Shown here piece by piece: positions 17,100 through 25,160 of a stretch of DNA of 64,000 nucleotides. The notes beneath the pieces are model-generated. The model searched no databases, was not told where the DNA came from, and saw only the letters and a program-made list of their open reading frames with translations. The translations under genes were made by a program, and so were the position numbers. Source of the stretch: UPXZ01 sp018055865 (lineage in GTDB: Bacteria > Bacteroidota > Bacteroidia > Bacteroidales > Paludibacteraceae). The stretch spans positions 1-64,000 of the forward strand of contig CAXYWB010000002.1 in assembly GCA_964292695.1 (NCBI GenBank), given 5' to 3'. Position 1 is the first letter of the stretch. Each line of letters opens with the position of its first letter.

Positions 17100-18263
17100 A
17101 TGGAAGTTTCTGAATTAAAAATTGCTTTTAAAGAAGCCTACGGCAAAGACGCTGATGCCGTATATTTCGCACCCGGACGTGTGAACCTGATTGGTGAGCA
17201 CACCGATTACAACGGTGGATTTGTATTCCCCTGTGCTTTGAGTTTCGGTACCTACTTGCTGCTTCGCAAAAACGGCGAAAAATTCGTACAGTTCCGTTCT
17301 ATCAATATGCCCGAAGTAGTAAAAATTCCTCTGGACAAACTCACCGAACGCCTTGAAAACAATTCATGGGCTAATTATCCGCTTGGCGTTTTTGCTCAAT
17401 ACGTAAAACGCGGTTATGCTGTGAATGAAGGTTTTGATATGCTCATTTGGGGCAATGTACCCAACGGAGCCGGACTTTCATCATCTGCAGCACTCGAAAC
17501 TGTAACAGCTTATGCGCTGAACGACCAACTCGAAACATCACTGGACCGTACGGAAATGGCCAAAATCGGTCAGAAAGCCGAACATGAATTTGCACTGGTT
17601 AATTGCGGCATTATGGATCAGTTTGCAAGCGCACAAGGCAAAAAAGACCATGCTATTTTCCTCAATTGCGATACACTTGATTTTGAACTTGTTCCGGTAA
17701 AACTGGAAGGTGTGAAAGTGGTCATTTCCAACACACACAGCCCTCACAAGCTGGATTCCGGCGCATACAACTCCCGCGTGGCTCAATGTCATCTTGCAGT
17801 TGAGCAAATCAATAATGTTCGCCCCATTAAATACCTGGCAGAACTGACCGAAGAAGAATTCAAAAAAGTGGAACACGCCATTACCGACGAGGTAGCCCAC
17901 AAACGTGCACGCCACGTGGTAGGCGAAGTTCAACGCACGACCGATGCTGTGAAAGCCCTGAAAGCAGGCGATTTAAAGCTATTCGGCGAACTGATGAACG
18001 CATCACACGTTTCGCTGCGCGATGACTACGAAGTGACCGGCCCCGAACTGGATACCATGGCCGAAGAAGCCTGGAAAATTGACGGCGTAATAGGCTCACG
18101 CATGACAGGCGGTGGATTTGGCGGATGTACCGTTTCGCTGGTAAAAGATGAAGCCATCGATACATTCATCGAAAAAGTAGGTGCTGCTTACGAAAAGAAA
18201 ATAGGCATCAAACCCGATTTCTACATAGCCGAAATAGGTGATGGAGCGAAAAGAGTGGAGTAA
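17100..18263 (+). CDS. galK: Galactokinase
   Basis: Phosphorylates alpha-D-galactose with ATP in the Leloir pathway. The 387 residues show the GHMP kinase motifs: the galactose signature GRVNLIGEHTDYNGG near residue 25, ATP-binding GAGLSSSAALE near 125, and GSRMTGGGFGGC near 335. Length and motifs are normal. galM follows 130 bases later with an inverted repeat pair in the gap. No transporter, galT or galE-like gene of this pathway is nearby. Confidence 0.97.
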   Translation: MEVSELKIAFKEAYGKDADAVYFAPGRVNLIGEHTDYNGGFVFPCALSFGTYLLLRKNGEKFVQFRSINMPEVVKIPLDKLTERLENNSWANYPLGVFAQYVKRGYAVNEGFDMLIWGNVPNGAGLSSSAALETVTAYALNDQLETSLDRTEMAKIGQKAEHEFALVNCGIMDQFASAQGKKDHAIFLNCDTLDFELVPVKLEGVKVVISNTHSPHKLDSGAYNSRVAQCHLAVEQINNVRPIKYLAELTEEEFKKVEHAITDEVAHKRARHVVGEVQRTTDAVKALKAGDLKLFGELMNASHVSLRDDYEVTGPELDTMAEEAWKIDGVIGSRMTGGGFGGCTVSLVKDEAIDTFIEKVGAAYEKKIGIKPDFYIAEIGDGAKRVE

Positions 18264-18269
18264 AATATT

Positions 18270-18296
18270 GCCCAATGGTCTCCTGACGGGGGGAAT
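18270..18296 (+). repeat. Junction repeat, forward arm (galK|galM pair)
   Basis: GCCCAATGGTCTCCTGACGGGGGGAAT in full matches the unit at 120-144 with substitutions; it begins 7 bases after the galK stop. Confidence 0.6.
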
Positions 18297-18362
18297 TAAA
18301 GCGTAAATTTACACATTTAAGCCTTTTATCAAATTTAATAACTTTCAAAACACCAACTCTTA

Positions 18363-18386
18363 TCCCCCTCAGTGGGATAGGAGGCT
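18363..18386 (-). repeat. Junction repeat, reverse arm (galK|galM pair)
   Basis: TCCCCCTCAGTGGGATAGGAGGCT, an inverse copy of the forward arm, ending 7 bases before the galM ATG. Confidence 0.6.
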
Positions 18387-18393
18387 GATAACT

Positions 18394-19392
18394 ATGATAA
18401 CACTACATACAATAAAAAACAGCAAAGGAATGTCTGCCGAAATTTGCAACTACGGCGCACGCGTAACTAAACTGAACGTTCCTGATAAAAAAGGAGTTAC
18501 AGCAGATGTTGTGCTTAGTTTCGATACGCTGGAAGAAATCACCACAAAAGAAACTTATTTCAATGCCACTTGCGGACGATTTGCCAACCGAATAAAAGAT
18601 GCAAAATTTACACTCGAAGGCAAAGATTACAAACTCGCAGAGAACAACGGCCCGAATTCTTTACACGGTGGAAAAGAAGGATTCAACATGAAAGTGTGGG
18701 ATGTGAAATCAGTTTCTGAAAATGAAATTATTCTGCATTACCTTTCGCCCGATGGAGAAGAAGGATATCCGGGAAATCTCGATGTAACGCTAACGTATCA
18801 GTTGACCGATGAAAACGAACTGAAAATTCATTACGAAGCCATTTCCGATAAAACTACGGTTATCGGACTGACCAATCACTCCTATTTCAATCTGAAAGGA
18901 GCCGGTGAAGGTTTGGTACATGATCATTATCTGCAGCTGAATGCCGACTTTCACACAGCACTGGATGAATTCACCTGCCCAACGGGCGAAGTTCTTAAAG
19001 TAGATAATTCGCCTTACGATTTCCGTGAGCCAACGCTTCTGGCTGACAGAATAAATGATCCGGTTTTTGCACCTAACCGCGGGCTGGACGATAACTGGGT
19101 GATTCGTAGAAATCAACCGGGCGAATTGGTTGTTGCCGGCTACATATACGAACCTGAAAGCGGACGAAAAATGGAAGTAATCACCACGCAGCCCGGAGTT
19201 CAGATTTATACCGCCAACTGGGTGGACAAACAAATTGCCAAGTATGGAAAACAGTACGAAGCGCAAGGTGCAATCTGCCTGGAAACTCAGGGTTTTCCGG
19301 CATCACCCAATTATCCGCACTTTCCATCCACGGTGCTTCGCGCCGGTGAAAAATACGATGAATGGTGCATTTATAAATTTTCAGTAAAATAA
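18394..19392 (+). CDS. galM: Aldose 1-epimerase (galactose mutarotase)
   Basis: Interconverts alpha and beta anomers of galactose ahead of GalK. The 332 residues show NYGARVTKLNVPDKKG, the CGRFANRI segment, SLHGG with the catalytic His (about residue 91), TNHSYFNL (second His, about 165) and CLETQGFPASPNYPHFPST with the catalytic Glu. There is no signal peptide, so the enzyme is cytosolic, consistent with the preceding galK. A strong terminator follows. Confidence 0.95.
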   Translation: MITLHTIKNSKGMSAEICNYGARVTKLNVPDKKGVTADVVLSFDTLEEITTKETYFNATCGRFANRIKDAKFTLEGKDYKLAENNGPNSLHGGKEGFNMKVWDVKSVSENEIILHYLSPDGEEGYPGNLDVTLTYQLTDENELKIHYEAISDKTTVIGLTNHSYFNLKGAGEGLVHDHYLQLNADFHTALDEFTCPTGEVLKVDNSPYDFREPTLLADRINDPVFAPNRGLDDNWVIRRNQPGELVVAGYIYEPESGRKMEVITTQPGVQIYTANWVDKQIAKYGKQYEAQGAICLETQGFPASPNYPHFPSTVLRAGEKYDEWCIYKFSVK

Positions 19393-19415
19393 AAAAATCA
19401 TTTTGTTTTAATGCT

Positions 19416-19453
19416 AAAACGACTTTACAAGACTTTTTGTAAGGTCGTTTTTT
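19416..19453. terminator. Bidirectional terminator after galM
   Basis: 15-bp stem AAAACGACTTTACAA / TTGTAAGGTCGTTTT with one G-T pair and a short loop, followed by T-run; it also serves the converging epimerase gene. Confidence 0.88.
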
Positions 19454-19479
19454 CTGTCATGTAAAATCTCTTTAGAATG

Positions 19480-20484
19480 TTAAGTTCGCTTTTTATCAAA
19501 CTCACAGATTGCAAAAATTGAATCGCGAATATTGGTAAACTGAAAATCCGGAAACAGTGAAAGAAATTTCCCGGCAGAATATGTTTTTTGGCTTACTGCC
19601 ACTTTGGCCGACGAAGTATCAATCAAAGGGGTAAAGCCAAGTAATTTTCCTGCTAATTCCAACACATGAGCACTTAGCAGAAGCGTTTTATTCATACCGA
19701 TGAACGGACGTAATTTGCCGAATCCATCGGCCATCCATTGCAGAATATCTTTGTGCCGGCAGTTTTCACCTACAAGCACAAACCTCCGGTCGTTACTATC
19801 ACTTTTCATCAACAGTATCATAGCCCTCACTACATCCTCTGCGGCTACATAGCCCGTCCGGCCGTTGGTGTAAAATGGTAATCCTTTTTTCACCCGTTTG
19901 AATAACTCGCCGCTGCCCGACCAATTTGGGGTGTATCCCAAAATTACTCCGGGATTTACAATTACTGCATTCAACCCTTTCTGAATTCCATTATTTATTT
20001 CCTTTTCGGCAAGACGTTTACTTTCTCCATACATCGTTGTTTTTTCATTTTTGGAGAAAAGAGATTCTTCATTTATCGGATTTCTTCCGTTTCCATCGGA
20101 CAAAGCTGCAATGGAACTCACAAAACAAAGTTTCTTTACATTGTTAATCAACGCTGCATTCACTACGTTTTTTGTACCACCTACGTTTACTGTGAGCATT
20201 TTTTCATCATTCTTGCCCAAATTAACCATGGCAGCGCAGTGATATACATATTCAATTCCTTCGAAAGCTTTGCACAAGCTGAAATAATCTTCGACATCAG
20301 CCTCAATCCATCTGATTCGATTGTAGAGATCTTCCACATCATCACCGTAAAATCTGAAAATGCTTTTCAAAGATTCCACTTCTGAGGATTTGCGCCTTAA
20401 TGCAGACACCTGATTATTTTCGCGGAGCAACTGGCGGATTAAATGCCCGCCAAGCATTCCGGTAGCACCTGTAACTAAAATCAT
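19480..20484 (-). CDS. NAD(P)-dependent epimerase/dehydratase family protein
   Basis: Extended short-chain dehydrogenase of 334 residues: nucleotide-binding GATGMLGG at residues 6-13, the Ser of FVSSIAA and the catalytic YGESK. The pattern is close to the dihydroflavonol-4-reductase-like / 3-beta-hydroxysteroid dehydrogenase group, common in Bacteroidota. Substrate unknown. It is monocistronic, diverging from the LOG-family gene through a palindromic promoter region. Confidence 0.85.
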   Translation of the reverse strand: MILVTGATGMLGGHLIRQLLRENNQVSALRRKSSEVESLKSIFRFYGDDVEDLYNRIRWIEADVEDYFSLCKAFEGIEYVYHCAAMVNLGKNDEKMLTVNVGGTKNVVNAALINNVKKLCFVSSIAALSDGNGRNPINEESLFSKNEKTTMYGESKRLAEKEINNGIQKGLNAVIVNPGVILGYTPNWSGSGELFKRVKKGLPFYTNGRTGYVAAEDVVRAMILLMKSDSNDRRFVLVGENCRHKDILQWMADGFGKLRPFIGMNKTLLLSAHVLELAGKLLGFTPLIDTSSAKVAVSQKTYSAGKFLSLFPDFQFTNIRDSIFAICEFDKKRT

Positions 20485-20507
20485 TGTTCTAAAAATTGAT
20501 GAAGTTT

Positions 20508-20537
20508 CAAAAATACGGAAAGAAAACCGTATTTTTG
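20508..20537. promoter_or_regulatory. Divergent promoters inside a perfect 11-bp inverted repeat
   Basis: CAAAAATACGG (20508-20518), 8-base spacer, CCGTATTTTTG (20527-20537). Each arm holds a -7 box (TATTTTTG) of one direction, so each promoter's -33 region overlaps the other's -7. Start codons lie 24 bases to the left and 17 to the right. Confidence 0.7.
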
Positions 20538-20553
20538 CATAAAATTTCCAATT

Positions 20554-21132
20554 ATGCAGAATATTTGTGTGTACTGCGCTTCGAGCAGTAAAATTGATTC
20601 AAAATACGTTGAAACAGCAAAAAGACTCGGCTCCCTGCTTGCTGAAAATAATATGCAGTTGGTTTACGGAGGCGGATCGGTAGGCCTAATGGGGATATTG
20701 GCTGACAGTGTATTGGATAAAGGCGGAAAAGTAACGGGCATTATCCCCAAATTCATGGTCGAAGCCGAATGGCAGCATGACGGGCTTACAAAGCTGATCC
20801 TGACCGAAACCATGCACGAACGGAAAGAAAAAATGGCTGCAATGAGCAATGCTGTGGTAGCATTGCCGGGAGGATGCGGTACACTCGAAGAACTGCTGGA
20901 AGTCATCACCTGGAAGCAACTTGGCATTTACCGGAATCCGATTATCATTGTCAATGTTGACGGTTATTACAACCACTTGCTGGCACAATTCCAACAAGCT
21001 GCAGATGAACTTTTTATGCGTCCTCAGCACCTGGACATGTGGACTGTTGTAGAAACAGCGGATGAAGTGCTCGAAGCTATTAAAAACAGCAAACCGATGG
21101 TGGAAGATTTAAGACAATATGCCAAAATTTAA
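20554..21132 (+). CDS. LOG-family protein (TIGR00730), nucleotide phosphoribohydrolase-like
   Basis: 192 residues of Rossmann-like fold with GGGSVGLMG near 43-51 and the family motif PGGCGTLEELLEVITWKQLG near 109. Members release bases from nucleoside 5'-monophosphates (the plant LOG reaction); bacterial substrates are often AMP. Both the Arg (HERKEKM) and the PGGxGTxxE active-site elements are present. It is followed 25 bases later by the DUF4271 gene and has a promoter in the palindrome before it. Confidence 0.92.
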   Translation: MQNICVYCASSSKIDSKYVETAKRLGSLLAENNMQLVYGGGSVGLMGILADSVLDKGGKVTGIIPKFMVEAEWQHDGLTKLILTETMHERKEKMAAMSNAVVALPGGCGTLEELLEVITWKQLGIYRNPIIIVNVDGYYNHLLAQFQQAADELFMRPQHLDMWTVVETADEVLEAIKNSKPMVEDLRQYAKI

Positions 21133-21157
21133 AGCAATATCCGGCGTAATCTGACAG

Positions 21158-21964
21158 ATGAAAGACAGTATCCAATATACCAATGACAGTGTAAGCAGGC
21201 TAAATGTTGACTCGGTATTGTCAATGGACAGTCTCAATCAAGCGGCCGATTCATTACTACATGTTGATTCGACACGAGTGGCCGCCACTTTGCCCAGTGG
21301 TTTTGAAGGAATACTCCACCCCTCTGCCCCATCTACCGAAAGTTGGGTTTTCATTGCTATCATTCTGCTTTTTCTGCTGTTGGTCTCAGGAATAGTCCGC
21401 TCTGCCGGTGAATTTTTCCAAAACATTAAAGCTTTTTTTTCGAAAAAAGAATCGGTAAGCCTCCTTCTGACTCCAACTGTAAACATCGCTCAGTTTCACA
21501 TATTCATTACTCTATTCTCCATAAGTGTGATCGCTCTTTTTGTATATGAATTATTTTTTTCTGAAGTAGTTAGGTTCGAAATAAAAACATTTGCCCTGCT
21601 TTTTGGAATAACAGCGGGCTATTATATCCTGAAGCATATTCTCTTCGATATAGCCGGCTATACATTCTTCAACCGAAAAATTACAAAAACGTACAAAAAG
21701 ATGTATTTTAGTCTGATAAATGTGTTGACAGTAGCGCTCTTTCCTGTTCTGATTCTTTACACTTATCAACCACTTAGCTGGCAAGAGCCGCTGGAAATTA
21801 TAACTGCTTGTTTGGCAGCTATTTTCTATATGTTTCTGATTATGAAATTATTCCAGATTTTTTACTCAAAACCTCTTGATTTATTCTATATTATTTTGTA
21901 CCTTTGCACGCTCGAAATTATACCCATTTTAGTGTTGTTTAGGGCGTATATTACGACTGTTTAA
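21158..21964 (+). CDS. DUF4271 membrane protein
   Basis: 268 residues: a soluble N-terminal part of about 60 residues rich in Ser, Asp and Val, then about seven membrane segments (for example residues 62-82, 112-132, 145-163, 185-206, 215-232, 240-262). The family is found in Bacteroidota, typically directly before a HemD-like gene, as here. Function is unknown; link to haem biosynthesis rests only on gene order. Confidence 0.82.
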   Translation: MKDSIQYTNDSVSRLNVDSVLSMDSLNQAADSLLHVDSTRVAATLPSGFEGILHPSAPSTESWVFIAIILLFLLLVSGIVRSAGEFFQNIKAFFSKKESVSLLLTPTVNIAQFHIFITLFSISVIALFVYELFFSEVVRFEIKTFALLFGITAGYYILKHILFDIAGYTFFNRKITKTYKKMYFSLINVLTVALFPVLILYTYQPLSWQEPLEIITACLAAIFYMFLIMKLFQIFYSKPLDLFYIILYLCTLEIIPILVLFRAYITTV

Positions 21965-21990
21965 TGTTTTAACTAAAAACCCGTAAAGTC

Positions 21991-22749
21991 TTGAAGATCA
22001 AAAAGATTTTGGTTTCACAACCACAGCCGACAACTGAAAAGTCACCTTATTACGATATTATTGACAAGTATAGCGTAAAAATTGATTTTCGTCCTTTTAT
22101 CAAAGTTGAGCCTATTTCTGCAAAAGAATTCAGGTCTCAACGCATTAATATTACAGATCATACTGCTATTATTTTTAATGCTCGCCACGGGATTGATCAT
22201 TTCTTCCATTTGTGTGAAGAACTCCGGGTGACCGTACCTGAAACAATGAAGTATTTTTGTGTTTCTGAAACAGTAGCTCTATATCTTCAAAAGTATATTC
22301 AGTACCGTAAAAGAAAGATTTTTTTCAGTCAGACCGGGAAATTCTCCGACCTGGCTGTACTTTTGAATAAACATGCCGAAGAAAAATTTTTGTATATCAC
22401 TTCCGATATACGAAATGAAGAAACAATGTCCATTCTTGAAAATGCTAAAATTAATTTTGACCAGGCAATCATGTACCGGACTGTGAGCAATCATATTTCG
22501 GAGGATGAATTGAAGGATTATGACATGCTAGTGTTTTTCAGCCCGGCAGGTATTAAATCCCTACTGGAAAGTGTACCAAACATGGAACAGGGTGATCGTT
22601 TCATAGCCAGTTTTGGTTCGACTACAGCACAAGCCGTGCATGATGCAGGTCTGAGACTGGATTTGGAAGCTCCATCGCCCGGAGTGCCTTCTATGACTAT
22701 GGCGCTGGATAATTTCCTCAAAGAAATAAAGAAAAACGGTAGAAAATAA
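21991..22749 (+). CDS. hemD: Uroporphyrinogen-III synthase
   Basis: Closes the tetrapyrrole ring from hydroxymethylbilane in haem biosynthesis. The 252 residues match the divergent Bacteroidota form: KIKKILVSQPQPTTEKSPY, then HTAIIFNARHGIDHFFHLCEELRV and the C-terminal SPAGIKSLLES ... FGSTTAQAV. HemD proteins share few strict residues. The start is TTG 21991, because the conserved MKIKKILVSQP begins there and no ATG lies upstream in frame. The start is 27 bases after DUF4271. Confidence 0.85.
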   Translation: MKIKKILVSQPQPTTEKSPYYDIIDKYSVKIDFRPFIKVEPISAKEFRSQRINITDHTAIIFNARHGIDHFFHLCEELRVTVPETMKYFCVSETVALYLQKYIQYRKRKIFFSQTGKFSDLAVLLNKHAEEKFLYITSDIRNEETMSILENAKINFDQAIMYRTVSNHISEDELKDYDMLVFFSPAGIKSLLESVPNMEQGDRFIASFGSTTAQAVHDAGLRLDLEAPSPGVPSMTMALDNFLKEIKKNGRK

Positions 22750-22780
22750 GTCCTCAACTTATTGAATTTTTTAACATAAT

Positions 22781-22828
22781 GATATCCCGATAGTACCGAT
22801 TATTTCGTACTTTTGGGATATTCTTTTT
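22781..22828 (+). terminator. Hairpin after hemD overlapping the rnpA promoter
   Basis: ATATCCC (22782-22788) pairs with GGGATAT (22815-22821) and TCTTTTT follows. TACTTTTG at 22808-22815 matches the -7 consensus, so rnpA could start about 22822. Confidence 0.55.
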
Positions 22829-22835
22829 AATCAAC

Positions 22836-23237
22836 ATGAACACATTCCCGAAGAAAGAGCATCTATATGGTGAAAAGGTTATAGAAAACCTACATACAAC
22901 CGGGAGTAGTTTTCTTGTGTATCCGCTTAGGGTAGTTTATTTGAATGTCAGTCAGCCGGATGAGCAGATTCCGGTTCGGGTTATGATAGGTGTTTCAAAA
23001 AAGAAATTCAAAAAAGCCGTGGATAGAAATAGGGCAAAACGGCTGATGCGGGAAGCTTACAGACTGAATAAAAGCAGTTTAGTGTCGATTATCAAAAAGG
23101 AGGAAGTGAAAATTTATCTTTCGTTTCAATACATTGCCGATGAAATGCTTACATTCGATGAGATAAGTACTAAGATGCAAAAAGCACTTGACAGGCTGAC
23201 AAAAATAATAGCAGAAAAGTCATATATCAACCGATGA
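22836..23237 (+). CDS. rnpA: Ribonuclease P protein component
   Basis: Protein subunit of RNase P, which trims tRNA 5' ends. The 133 residues contain the signature FKKAVDRNRAKRLMREAYR (the RNR motif) after GVSKKKFKKAV. It overlaps yidD by four bases (ATGA), a conserved arrangement. The usual neighbour rpmH is absent here, as is common in Bacteroidota. Confidence 0.95.
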   Translation: MNTFPKKEHLYGEKVIENLHTTGSSFLVYPLRVVYLNVSQPDEQIPVRVMIGVSKKKFKKAVDRNRAKRLMREAYRLNKSSLVSIIKKEEVKIYLSFQYIADEMLTFDEISTKMQKALDRLTKIIAEKSYINR

Positions 23238-23464
23238 AAACAGCAAAAAAAGTTATAGAATTTTTTGTTTTACTTCCGGTTTATTTTTACCGGTATTTCA
23301 TTTCGCCAATGACTCCGCCTTCATGCAGGTACACACCTACCTGTTCGGCCTACGCCATCGAAGCTGTAAAGAAGCATGGGGCGTTCAAAGGCGGTTGGCT
23401 GGCTCTTAAAAGAATTCTGAGCTGCCATCCCTGGGGTGGAAGCGGATATGATCCGGTGCCATAG
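23234..23464 (+). CDS. yidD: Membrane protein insertion efficiency factor YidD
   Basis: 76 residues with an N-terminal hydrophobic helix (FVLLPVYFYRYFIS) and the Cys-rich core SCRYTPTCSAYAIEAVKKHGAFKG, then CHPWGGSGYDPVP. It assists membrane protein insertion by YidC. The start overlaps the rnpA stop, implying coupled translation. Length and motifs are typical. Confidence 0.95.
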   Translation: MKTAKKVIEFFVLLPVYFYRYFISPMTPPSCRYTPTCSAYAIEAVKKHGAFKGGWLALKRILSCHPWGGSGYDPVP

Positions 23465-23543
23465 TCCGTATATTTCTTTGATTTTTTGGACTTTAAAAAG
23501 TGGAAATGATATAAAGTCAATCTTAAAAAAATTAAATTGCAAA

Positions 23544-23577
23544 TCGTGTACTTGAACACCACGTCAAAAAAACAAGA
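23544..23577 (+). promoter_or_regulatory. Candidate preQ1-I riboswitch before the queuosine-precursor transporter
   Basis: CGTG (23545-23548) pairs with CACG (23560-23563); the loop TACTTGAACAC contains CTTG (23551-23554), which pairs with CAAG (23573-23576) after an A-run. This H-type pseudoknot with ...ACAC before the 3' stem and an A-rich tail is the preQ1-I layout, including the C that would pair with preQ1 (23559). The tail ends 5 bases before the ATG, so ligand binding could block translation. Confidence 0.6.
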
Positions 23578-23580
23578 AAA

Positions 23581-24261
23581 ATGAAAAAACAAGTTTCAGT
23601 AGCCTACATGGTATGTGGGCTTTTATTTACTACCTGTCTGATAATTGCTAACATTGTTGAGCAGAAGTTAATCCAAATCGGACCAATCGAAGCCACTGCC
23701 GGCTTGCTGATTTTCCCCATTTCATATATTGTAAATGACATTATTGCCGAAGTGTGGGGCTATCGAAAAGCTCGACTAATAATTTGGTATGGATTTTTGA
23801 TGAATTTTCTGGCTGTGGCTGTATTTCGGGTAAGTATACTTGTACCGGGATCCGAAAATTTCACCCACCAAGAAGCATTTTCTCTGGTAATGGGGAATAC
23901 TCTCCGGATAACGATTGCAAGTTTCGTCGCATTTCTGATTGGTTCGTTTCTCAATGCTTTCGTAATGAGCCGTATGAAAATCATGCAAAAAGGACGAAAT
24001 TTTTCGTTGAGAGCCGTTGTTTCCACATTGGTTGGCGAGGGAACGGATTCTCTGGTATTTTTCACTATCGCATTCTACGGTGTAATTCCTAACAACGATT
24101 TACTCATACTGATGCTGACACAAACCGGTATGAAAACGGGTTACGAAATCATTATTCTGCCGCTTACAAACAGAATAGTGAAATGGGTGAAAAAGAAGGA
24201 AGAAGAAGATGTGTACGACGAAAATGTATCGTACAATCCGTTCAGGATTAAGGAATTATAG
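23581..24261 (+). CDS. Queuosine precursor transporter (YhhQ/VUT family)
   Basis: Inner-membrane protein of 226 residues with about six membrane segments. The family pattern is clear: IIANIVEQKL near the start, FPISYIVNDIIAEVWGYRKAR at about 46-66, and TLVGEGTDSLVFFTIAF and QTGMKTGYEII later. It imports the queuosine precursor preQ0/preQ1 used for tRNA modification, and the preQ1-like leader directly upstream supports this. The C-terminal tail (KKKEEEDVYDENVSYNPF) is charged and cytosolic. Confidence 0.9.
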   Translation: MKKQVSVAYMVCGLLFTTCLIIANIVEQKLIQIGPIEATAGLLIFPISYIVNDIIAEVWGYRKARLIIWYGFLMNFLAVAVFRVSILVPGSENFTHQEAFSLVMGNTLRITIASFVAFLIGSFLNAFVMSRMKIMQKGRNFSLRAVVSTLVGEGTDSLVFFTIAFYGVIPNNDLLILMLTQTGMKTGYEIIILPLTNRIVKWVKKKEEEDVYDENVSYNPFRIKEL

Positions 24262-24315
24262 GACTGGAGATTTTCTTGTCTCCAAAAAAAGATGGCTTGA
24301 ATTCCACACTCCCTA

Positions 24316-25086
24316 TTACATTACTTCATTCAATAAATTTGCCAGCTGAATTCCGGCTCTGAAAAGTTGAAGATCCATATCCTTGTTGAAATCATACATA
24401 TAATTGTATGCCCTCAAATCTGCATAATCATAGGCATATATTTTGTTTCGGAGAAGATATGTTGCCCAAATTGCATCGACCATCGACTGATTCTTGAGTA
24501 CCTTCTTTTGCTTTGCAAATTTATCTTTCAGGTAGCGACTGTATTCGGAATAAGAAAATTTCTGACCTTCGAGCATTTGAGTATCCCAAAGCTGATGAAG
24601 CCGTATATCACGTCCAAACCATTTCACCATCACATCATTGCCGCCCCGGTCTGACAGTCGGCCCAGGTGCATCGGCTGGAATAAATCGGCCGCAAAATGG
24701 ACGATAAACTTGAGTGCTTCCACATCATTTTTATTTCTCTTCAGGCTTGCGGATAGGCTGTCGAGTGCAAAAAACAGGTGCCTGCCTTCGGATGTAGGAT
24801 TATCGAGCAAAAATTGAAGTTCAGATTTGGACATACCATCTTTCAGGTTTTGGAAATGCCAGTTGTAGCTGTAAGCATAAGCAGAATCGCTCCGGATGTC
24901 ATCGCTCCAGACAGATGCATAAATAATTCCGTGTTTTTCAAGCAATTTATCCACTTTTTTACGAGTTCCGCATGTTAGGTTTTCGTACGCAACATCGGCA
25001 ATTATTCGGTGTCCCACAGCATCAAATGCGGTAATATGGAACGAAAAACTCAGGAGAGCTATCAAAAGAAAAAATTTGTGTTTCAT
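24316..25086 (-). CDS. S1/P1 family nuclease, exported
   Basis: Zinc-dependent single-strand nuclease of 256 residues with signal peptide (MKHKFFLLIALLSFSFHITA). Zinc ligands are seen in AVGHRIIADVA, SVWSDDIR, WHFQN, FIVHFAADLFQPMHLG, SDRGGND and HQLWD. The mature N-terminus would begin FDAVGH rather than the Trp found in classic members, whose main-chain N-terminus helps bind zinc. It probably degrades nucleic acid in the periplasm. Its -7 box (25107-25114) is back-to-back with that of xerD. Confidence 0.88.
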   Translation of the reverse strand: MKHKFFLLIALLSFSFHITAFDAVGHRIIADVAYENLTCGTRKKVDKLLEKHGIIYASVWSDDIRSDSAYAYSYNWHFQNLKDGMSKSELQFLLDNPTSEGRHLFFALDSLSASLKRNKNDVEALKFIVHFAADLFQPMHLGRLSDRGGNDVMVKWFGRDIRLHQLWDTQMLEGQKFSYSEYSRYLKDKFAKQKKVLKNQSMVDAIWATYLLRNKIYAYDYADLRAYNYMYDFNKDMDLQLFRAGIQLANLLNEVM

Positions 25087-25106
25087 ATATCTCGATAAAT
25101 TTGAGA

Positions 25107-25136
25107 CAAAGTTAGAAAAAAAAAATCATACCTTTG
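25107..25136. promoter_or_regulatory. Back-to-back promoters of the nuclease and xerD
   Basis: Minus strand TAACTTTG (25107-25114) and plus strand TACCTTTG (25129-25136), 14 bases apart. Each lies where the other's -33 is expected, so the two may exclude each other. Confidence 0.65.
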
Positions 25137-25160
25137 TTCCACAGATACAACACGAAAGAA

